NCBI GenBank assembly: GCA_946481695.1
Contig: CAMLON010000028.1
Coordinates: 1-20,596 of the forward strand
Direction of reading: 5' to 3'
DNA: 20,596 bases
From: an uncultured Bartonella sp.
GTDB lineage: Bacteria; Pseudomonadota; Alphaproteobacteria; Rhizobiales; Rhizobiaceae
The notes beneath the pieces were generated by a model, which saw nothing but the letters and a program-made list of their open reading frames with translations, did not search any database and had not been told where the DNA came from. The stretch's first letter is position 1. Each line of letters opens with the position of its first letter. Below, in pieces: positions 14,957-20,596 of this stretch. Made by a program: the position numbers and the translations under genes.

Positions 14957-15297
14957 ATCGACCTCAAAAAAAACTCTGCCAGCCGAAAACTTTTAAGGGT
15001 GAAAAAGATCAAAAATCTTTAAAAAGCGACCGGTCAAAGAAATCAAAACCATTAAGGCGAAAAGGCGGGTAAAAAAGAATAAATAGGGAAAAATCAATAA
15101 AACGGTCGAAGAACAATAAAACGTAAGAAAATAAGGGCAAAAAACAATTGCCCGAAAAATGTGTTGGAATGACTTTCTTCACAAAAATATTCTTATGCTT
15201 TTAGAGCCTATTCATGTTTATAGTCATGTCGAAAAAGCTTGGCCGGAAAGACGGCTGACACAAGGTTGAAGTTCGCATTGTTAAAGAGACATCGCAC
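14957..15297. other. Purine-rich intergenic region
   Basis: 341 bases without a gene, strongly A/G-rich on the plus strand. Contains two weak hairpins: AAAGAT-N5-ATCTTT (15004-15020) and GGGCAA-N7-TTGCCC (15135-15153), neither followed by a U-run on the plus strand. TATAGT at 15219-15224 is a possible -10 for the MFS gene, with no clear -35. Confidence 0.5.
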
Positions 15298-16662
15298 GTG
15301 AATACAAAAGCTGAAGTAACGAAATCCTATAAATTGGCCGCTATTTTTGCGATTTGCCTCGGCGTTATTATGGCAATGATCGACACCGGCATTACCAATA
15401 CCGCCCTTCCCACAATTGCACAGGAATTCAAAACCAGCGAAGCTTCAACTGTTTGGGCGGTGACAGCCTATCTTCTCGCCATGGTTGCAATGACTCTTCC
15501 TTTCGCAAGCCTTGGCGAGGTGATCGGTTTTCGCATTATTTTCATTGTCGGGCTCATGGTTTTCACCCTCGCTTCGCTTCTTTGCGGGCTTTCATGGTCG
15601 CTTCCAACGCTGGTTGGTGCACGCATTTTGCAAGGTATTGGTGCGGCCGGAATATTGAGTACCAACCTTCCTCTTATCCGCTTTACTTTTCCGCCGCAAA
15701 AACTGGGTGTCGGACTTGGTATCAATGCCATTTGCATGGGAGTGGGCTTTTCTTTGGGACCGACACTCGCCTCGCTTATTTTGTGGTTTACCACCTGGCA
15801 CTGGTTGTTTTTGATGAATGTTCCACTTGGCCTTGTGGCGCTTGCCATATCCTTCCATTCACTCCCTAAAACGCCCTTGAGCCACTATCGTTTTGACAAT
15901 CTTGCCGCCTGTTTCTGCGGCATCGGTTTTGCCGCGCTCATTTTCGGCATTGGCGAATGTGCGCACCGCCAGCCGCTTTCCATGATTATTCCAACCTTTG
16001 TCATTTCATTTGTTGCCATTTTTGCCCTTATCATTCGCCAGAAAAACCACCCTGCCCCGTTTCTGGCCTTTGATCTTTTTTCCTCGCGGATTTTTACTCT
16101 TTCCATTCTTGCAGTCCTTTTTGCCTTTATCGCGCAGGGGATTGCTTTTGTGGCGCTTCCCTTTTCGTTCCAGATGTTGATGCATAAAAGCCAGTTTGCC
16201 ACCGGCTTTCTCATTGCGCCGTGGCCTGCTTGCGCGGCACTCACCTCAACCTTTACCGGCCGGCTTTCCGACCATTTTTCACCGGTTTTGCTTGTTGCAA
16301 TCGGCATGCTCTTATGCGCAAGCGGCATGTTTTCGTTAAGCCTACTTGGCGAGGGAACGCCGGTCCTTGTGATTGTGATCTGCATGATGGTGTGCGGATG
16401 CGGCATGGGCTTTTTCAACGCGCCCAACCAGCGCGTTATCATGCTTTCAGCGCCTGCCGACAGAAGTGGCGCTGCCGGTGGCATTATGGGCATGGCAAGG
16501 CTTATCGGCCAATCGGTGGGAAGCACACTTGTTGCATTTTTCCTGATTGTCTCTTCCCATTACGGCTCGCGCTATGCTTTGTGGTGCGGCACAATCTGTT
16601 TTTTACTCGCTGTGCTGACTGGTGGCTTGCGGCTAACAAGCGGAAAAGCCAAAAAATCTTGA
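15298..16662 (+). CDS. MFS transporter, DHA2-type drug/metabolite exporter
   Basis: A 454-aa inner-membrane protein with 12-14 predicted membrane segments. The first segment ends IMAMIDTGITNTALPTIA and the segment GPTLASLILWFTTWHWLF-LMNVPLG matches the DHA2 (EmrB/QacA) pattern around motif C. Members export drugs, dyes or secondary metabolites by proton antiport; the substrate is unknown here. GTG 15298 is used because the family's first helix starts about 12 residues later; its SD is weak. It lies 341 bases after the siderophore operon on the same strand. Some MFS proteins export siderophores or their breakdown products, but nothing in the sequence ties this one to that role. Confidence 0.88.
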   Translation: MNTKAEVTKSYKLAAIFAICLGVIMAMIDTGITNTALPTIAQEFKTSEASTVWAVTAYLLAMVAMTLPFASLGEVIGFRIIFIVGLMVFTLASLLCGLSWSLPTLVGARILQGIGAAGILSTNLPLIRFTFPPQKLGVGLGINAICMGVGFSLGPTLASLILWFTTWHWLFLMNVPLGLVALAISFHSLPKTPLSHYRFDNLAACFCGIGFAALIFGIGECAHRQPLSMIIPTFVISFVAIFALIIRQKNHPAPFLAFDLFSSRIFTLSILAVLFAFIAQGIAFVALPFSFQMLMHKSQFATGFLIAPWPACAALTSTFTGRLSDHFSPVLLVAIGMLLCASGMFSLSLLGEGTPVLVIVICMMVCGCGMGFFNAPNQRVIMLSAPADRSGAAGGIMGMARLIGQSVGSTLVAFFLIVSSHYGSRYALWCGTICFLLAVLTGGLRLTSGKAKKS

Positions 16663-16782
16663 ACTCTGCTTTCTGTTTTTGGCTGTTCTTTTTAGGCCAG
16701 TCTTTTCTACCATTTAGGCCGCACACTTCCGCCCTACCGGTTTGGAGAGGCCGGGCAATAAGCCGGTTCCAAAATGTGTTCC

Positions 16783-18423
16783 TTAGCCATTTGAAAAACG
16801 GGTTTCCAGAAGATCGACTTCACGGATCAATTTTGCGGTTGTTTCTTCCGAAAGCTGGTGACGACGGCCGAAAGCAAAATAGGTCTGGCGTTCAGCTTTC
16901 AAAGCTTCAAGGCGCAAACGCCGCTCGATTTCGGCAACCTTCTGCGTGTTGATCGCATCGGCATCCGAAACATTCTGGTCGGCCAGTCTTTCGCGATAGT
17001 TCGACATGACGCGCGCGCCGGCTGTTGTATAAAGGTCGGCATCGCTACGGCCTTCACCCCAATTGTGCACCGCCTGTTCAACCGCTTTGATGGCCGCCTC
17101 GGCAGCGGCAATATGGGCACGTTCTTCTTCCTTCTGGTGGGAAGGTTCGGGCGGCAATTCCAAACCTTTAAGGAGATAGGGAAGCGAAACGCTTGCCATG
17201 ACAAGCGAAATCAGGATGACGCCGGTTGCCAGAAATATTGCAAGGTCGCGTGCAGGAAATGGCGAGCCATCGGGCAAGAAAAGCGGCAATGTCAAAACAC
17301 CGGCAAGAGTGACTGTGCCACGAACACCGGCAAGCGATGTCACAGCAACGAGCCGCCAGCTTGGCACAAACGGTTTGAAACCGTGCCGATAGGCACGTGC
17401 AAGCGTAAAACGCAATGATACCCATACCCAGATGAATCTGAGCAAAGCCAATGCCAGATTGATCGCTATGACATAAACCACAAGCCAGACCGGTTCATGA
17501 TGGCCGGTTTCCTGAACCACAATTGCCGCGCCGCTCACAATATGGGGAAGTTGTTCACCCAAAATGACGAAGATGACACCATTGGCAACAAATTGCACTG
17601 TGTCCCAAACGGCAAGCCTGCGAATGCGCGTTAAAGCAAGGTTGCGCAAACTGTCTTCGGTAAAGCTCATGGAAATACCGGCAGCAACAGCGGCAAGGAT
17701 TCCCGATGCATCCACCTGTTCGGCGGCAAGATAAGCAGCAAAAGGTGTAAGCAGGCTTACGACAATGTGGGAACCGGTTTCTTCACCGAATTTATTGTTC
17801 CAGAAAGTGCTGACCCAGGTGACACAAAAGGTCGTTGCTGCCCCGATGATAAGACCGGCAACAGCTGTCCACAAAAAGGTTCCGAAAGCGGCAAGGAGCG
17901 AAAACGAGCCCGTCATGGCAGCAGCAACAGCAAAGCGCATACTGACCAGACCGGACGCATCATTCAACAGCGATTCACCTTCCAGAATATGCATCAGGCG
18001 CTTGGGGATAGGAGAGCGTTTGGCAATTGCTGTAACGGCCACAGGATCGGTTGGTGAAACAATGGCAGCAAGCGCAAAAGCGACCGAAAGCGGCATGGCC
18101 GGAATCATCCAATAGGTGAAAAAGCCGACGCCCAGAACTGTAAAAACAACAAGCCCCAAAGCCATTTCAAGCACGGTCCAGCGGTCGCGCTTCAAACCGT
18201 CTTTGGGAATGCGCCAGCCGTCAAGAAATAAAAGTGGCGGCAAAAACAGCAGGAAAAACATTTCCGGCCGCAATTTTACGCCCATGTCGCCGGCAAGTGA
18301 AACCAGTACACCGACAGCAATCTGGATAAGTGGTAACGGAATGGGCAAAGGAAGTGCGCGCGATATTGCGCCGCTGAAAACAACAGCAACAAGCAATATC
18401 AATATCACAACAACCGATTCCAC
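16783..18423 (-). CDS. Na+/H+ antiporter, CPA1 family (NhaP/YjcE-like)
   Basis: A 546-aa inner-membrane cation/proton antiporter. About 12 membrane segments are followed by a roughly 110-residue charged cytoplasmic tail. CPA1 signatures are SPTDPVAV at 123-130 and the ion-binding Asn-Asp pair in LLNDASGLV (154-155), with AGVRGTVTLAG in a late helix. The family expels Na+ (or K+) in exchange for protons for pH and salt homeostasis. The start is GTG 18423, preceded by AAAGGG; the first helix begins at once. It converges with the MFS gene over a 120-base gap that has no obvious terminator. Confidence 0.92.
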   Translation of the reverse strand: MESVVVILILLVAVVFSGAISRALPLPIPLPLIQIAVGVLVSLAGDMGVKLRPEMFFLLFLPPLLFLDGWRIPKDGLKRDRWTVLEMALGLVVFTVLGVGFFTYWMIPAMPLSVAFALAAIVSPTDPVAVTAIAKRSPIPKRLMHILEGESLLNDASGLVSMRFAVAAAMTGSFSLLAAFGTFLWTAVAGLIIGAATTFCVTWVSTFWNNKFGEETGSHIVVSLLTPFAAYLAAEQVDASGILAAVAAGISMSFTEDSLRNLALTRIRRLAVWDTVQFVANGVIFVILGEQLPHIVSGAAIVVQETGHHEPVWLVVYVIAINLALALLRFIWVWVSLRFTLARAYRHGFKPFVPSWRLVAVTSLAGVRGTVTLAGVLTLPLFLPDGSPFPARDLAIFLATGVILISLVMASVSLPYLLKGLELPPEPSHQKEEERAHIAAAEAAIKAVEQAVHNWGEGRSDADLYTTAGARVMSNYRERLADQNVSDADAINTQKVAEIERRLRLEALKAERQTYFAFGRRHQLSEETTAKLIREVDLLETRFSNG

Positions 18424-19448
18424 CCTTGAACCCTTTCACAGACAAAACGTTTCGATGCAATTTAGGCAATGAACAGTTTCAATAAGATAAACAAAAAACC
18501 GGAACTCATGAAAGAAGCCTGAAAAAATTCTTCTGCTTGATCCGGATCCATGTCATGAGCGGCAATAATGGTAAATTGTAGGCAGTCTTTCTTCTATTCA
18601 ATGAAAAATAATGGTACTTCATCAAAATTCTGTAACTCTATGAAATCTGACTGTTACCCGAAAAAACATCCACACAAAGAAACGCGTCGTCAGTTGCGGC
18701 TTCTTCAGACTTTTCAAAAAATGCTTAATCATGATGTTTTTATGTTGAGAACAGTTCGCCCGACTTTTTAAAAGCAATGCGCCATGTTCCATGTTGTTGG
18801 CTTGCTGTGCAACGTTGCGGATGTTTAAAAAACGCATAATTGGAAAAGACTTTTATCATCTTGGGCTTTTATATTTTGAATAAGTCTGCCCGGCCTTCAA
18901 TCAAAAGAATGGAACACAAAAAAACGGCTGAGTTCGCGGCTTGCGGGTCAAAGCCATGACGGATTTTAAAAAACGAAATAGTAATATTTCCCCTCTTGCC
19001 GACACCCTGTTCAAACTTTTTAAAAAGACTGATAAAATAGGAAGCCCGTTAATCGGTCTTCCCCTTCCCCGTCATCAAGAGGTTTTATCGTCCTTGATGC
19101 GTGGGGAAAAGACCGGTTTTTACAGGGAATGCAGGCTATTTTCACTTTTCTATTTCTTTTCTATTTCCCGCAATTTTTAACCTTCAAAACAAAACAGGTT
19201 AGCGTGTTTAAGGCTTTATCATAGAAATGCCGGTCTTATTATCCGCACAATAGCTTTAAGTGAACAGTAATAAAGAACTTCATTTCATAATTTCGGCATG
19301 ATTGTTCAAGTGTTAATTTTATTAAAAACGTATTTTATATTTTATACTTTGTTATAATATTAAAATATGATAGTATTTATCAGATGTTTAGAGGTTTAAC
19401 AATATTGTGTAGCATGTAAATTCGGGTAACAATACGGGAGAAACAGTG
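18424..19448. other. Gene-poor region
   Basis: About 1 kb with only short, domain-free open frames (the longest about 80 codons). No tRNA or rRNA was recognised. Holds a hairpin with a terminal U-run (19054-19120), the T/A palindrome CTTTTTAAAAAG at 19016-19027, and a very AT-rich stretch from about 19290 to 19400 just before the next gene. That stretch contains TATAAT at 19353-19358 but no convincing -35. Confidence 0.6.
19054..19120 (+). terminator. Long hairpin with U-run; orphan terminator or end of an unannotated RNA
   Basis: Arms pair as CGGTCTT (19054-19060) with AAGACCG (19109-19115), CCCC with GGGG (19103-19106), and CATCAAG (19073-19079) with CTTGATG (19093-19099), with internal loops between, then GTTTTTA. 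The shape fits an intrinsic terminator on the plus strand, yet no real gene lies directly upstream on that strand. A small RNA ending here is one reading. Confidence 0.5.
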
Positions 19449-20168
19449 ATGGCGATGACACCGGTTCAGAATTTGAAATTCGCTTCTGTCAAAATTTTGC
19501 AGGAGAGGATTGATCAGGTCGAACAACAGGCCAAACGCGCTCCCACGACGACGGAACAGATTTTTAAAGCCAAAGAAACAGGCTCTCCTTTGAAAGCGGA
19601 AGAAAAGTCGACCTATGACAAAATCCGCAGCAAGATAGCAGGCGCTACGGTATTTGATAATAGCCGTATGAGCAAAACCGAATTCAAAGCAAAAATACTG
19701 AAAGAAATAGCAAGGAGCATTGGCGTTGATCTTGATAAAGGTGGAACAGATCTCAAACGTCTGGCCAATTTTATCCGCGGCAAATTGGCTTACATGAAAT
19801 CTCAAGACCCGGTAGGTTATGAAGAATTTATGGATAGAATCACTAAACGGCTCGGCCTTGATAAATTAGGCTTGAAGGCGGAAGACATTGTCAAGGCAAT
19901 GGCTGACCCATCTTCACAAAAGGCGAAAGAAGTTGACCAAATACTTGATGTCTATTTCGGGAAAGATGGTGAAGCCTCTTCTGAGGTTGACAGTGAACTC
20001 AACGATATCAAAGAAATTCTGAACCAGAACGGAGAGAATTCCGCAACCGGAAAAGCTGCCGAACAACTTGCCACTGCTCAATCCAATGCTTCACGGCCGA
20101 ACGAGATTTTGACCGACCAGCCGACCGGCACTTATATGCCGAAAAGCTTCCCGCCAGCGCGCAGGTAA
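19449..20168 (+). CDS. Hypothetical protein, unrecognised family
   Basis: A 239-aa, hydrophilic, Lys/Glu/Ala-rich protein that I do not recognise. It has no signal peptide, membrane segment or Cys. Residues 1-60 look helical (NLKFASVKILQERIDQVEQQ), the middle (about 75-165) is a run of amphipathic helices with phrases such as LKRLANFIRGKLAYM and ITKRLGLDKLGL, and the last 60 residues are polar, ending in Pro/Arg. ATG 19449 is chosen because GGGAG lies 8 bases upstream; GTG 19446 and a second ATG at 19455 are close alternatives. It is monocistronic: very AT-rich DNA precedes it and a strong terminator overlaps its stop. A cytoplasmic or secreted helical protein is possible; function unknown. 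Confidence 0.75.
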   Translation: MAMTPVQNLKFASVKILQERIDQVEQQAKRAPTTTEQIFKAKETGSPLKAEEKSTYDKIRSKIAGATVFDNSRMSKTEFKAKILKEIARSIGVDLDKGGTDLKRLANFIRGKLAYMKSQDPVGYEEFMDRITKRLGLDKLGLKAEDIVKAMADPSSQKAKEVDQILDVYFGKDGEASSEVDSELNDIKEILNQNGENSATGKAAEQLATAQSNASRPNEILTDQPTGTYMPKSFPPARR

Positions 20169-20207
20169 TTGCTTTTATAGCACTCATCACGCGATTACCT
20201 GTTTTTT
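20162..20207 (+). terminator. Intrinsic terminator of the hypothetical gene
   Basis: CAGGTAATTGC (20162-20172) pairs with GCGATTACCTG (20191-20201), 11 bp with one G-U, around an 18-base loop, and TTTTTT follows immediately. The left arm includes the TAA stop codon, so translation runs right up to the structure. Confidence 0.88.
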
Positions 20208-20596
20208 AAAAAACGGCATTTTCCGAATGCTTGTGTTTTCGGATGAAAAATCGGAGTGAGGAATGGCAGCCGCTCTGTGTTTAACATAAAGCGCAATGGC
20301 CGAAACCTATAAAGTCGGAAAACGGTGGGAGTGAACTTTTAAAACGGTTTTGGGGAATAGCGGCAGCGCTGCATCCAAGACAAAGCGGAACGGCCGGAAC
20401 CGGTGAAAACCGGAAGCCGGTGGGAGTGAACTTTTAAAACGGTTTTGGGGAATAGCGGCAGCGCTGCATCCAAGACAAAGCGGAACGGCCGGGACCGGTG
20501 AAAACCGGAAACCGGTGGAAACGAGCTTTTAAAACCGGAACACAAAACGTTAAAAATTATAGCTCATACTGCCACGTTATAATCAGATGGTATATT
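20169..20596. other. Noncoding right edge with tandem repeats
   Basis: 428 bases with no supportable gene. Begins with the right arm of the terminator and the palindrome GTTTTTTAAAAAAC (20201-20214), then holds the 95-bp tandem array. The last 50 bases are AT-rich and run off the window. Confidence 0.65.
20243..20540. repeat. 95-bp tandem repeat array
   Basis: Units at 20324-20418 and 20419-20513 match at 93 of 95 positions. A truncated third unit begins at 20514, and a more diverged unit precedes the pair (about 20243-20323). Each unit carries the palindrome GCAGCGCTGC and ACCGG-type inverted repeats. The period is not a multiple of three and no frame is conserved, so the array is noncoding. 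It may continue beyond the window. Confidence 0.92.

Noticed and set aside
15885..16526. 213-codon open frame on the minus strand opposite the MFS exporter
   Set aside because: It is an antisense reflection of membrane-helix codons and has no recognisable features.
15298..16662. MFS gene as the siderophore exporter of the locus
   Set aside because: It is separated from the operon by 341 bases and its sequence fits general DHA2 exporters. Nothing specific links it to siderophores.
18568..19180. Two small plus-strand frames (67 and 79 codons) in the gene-poor region
   Set aside because: No SD of note, no domain and unusual composition. The second runs through the terminator-like hairpin, so it is unlikely to be a gene.

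Overview
The window reads as chromosome of an alphaproteobacterium, probably Hyphomicrobiales and perhaps a Bartonella-like host-associated species. Support for this is indirect: moderate to low GC, a fructose-type phosphotransferase fusion under a LacI regulator, a degenerate Irr/ICE-like box in front of an iron gene, and long AT-rich, repeat-laden intergenic DNA. No rRNA, tRNA, insertion sequence, integrase or CRISPR array was found.

Layout. (1) 1-2149: a divergent pair, the 5' part of a PTS multiphosphoryl transfer protein (EIIA-HPr-EI; minus strand, runs off the left edge) and a LacI-family repressor (plus), sharing an intergenic region with two near-identical GAAAACGTTTTC-type operators. 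(2) 2474-5609: a beta-hydroxyacid dehydrogenase (minus), a zinc alcohol dehydrogenase (plus) and a small cupin (plus). The dehydrogenase 3' end is followed by a tandem, slightly diverged copy of its own last 40 bases. (3) 6499-14956: the core of the window, six plus-strand genes forming a catecholate-siderophore uptake locus: TonB-dependent receptor, periplasmic IroE/Cee-type trilactone esterase, periplasmic binding protein, two FecCD permeases and an ABC ATPase. The last three overlap by 8 and 4 bases. (4) 15298-16662: an MFS drug/metabolite exporter of DHA2 type (plus). (5) 16783-18423: a CPA1 Na+/H+ antiporter (minus). (6) 18424-20596: about 1 kb of gene-poor DNA with a terminator-like hairpin, an unrecognised 239-aa protein with a clear intrinsic terminator, and a 95-bp tandem repeat array at the right edge.

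How it works together. The receptor would bring a ferric catecholate across the outer membrane, the esterase would cut its trilactone backbone in the periplasm, and the binding protein, permeases and ATPase would import the iron-bound product. This architecture is known from Campylobacter (CfrA/CfrB, Cee, CeuBCDE) and resembles Vibrio Vct/Irg systems. No siderophore biosynthesis gene is visible, which is compatible with use of siderophores made by neighbours.

The most unusual feature is in-frame, low-complexity extension of several proteins of this region. The second permease has about 175 extra acidic N-terminal residues. The esterase has up to 165-177 extra residues that include a 24-bp/8-residue minisatellite. 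The receptor has a long tract before its signal peptide and a linker after it. The cupin has an open frame upstream that also contains a 24-bp-period repeat.
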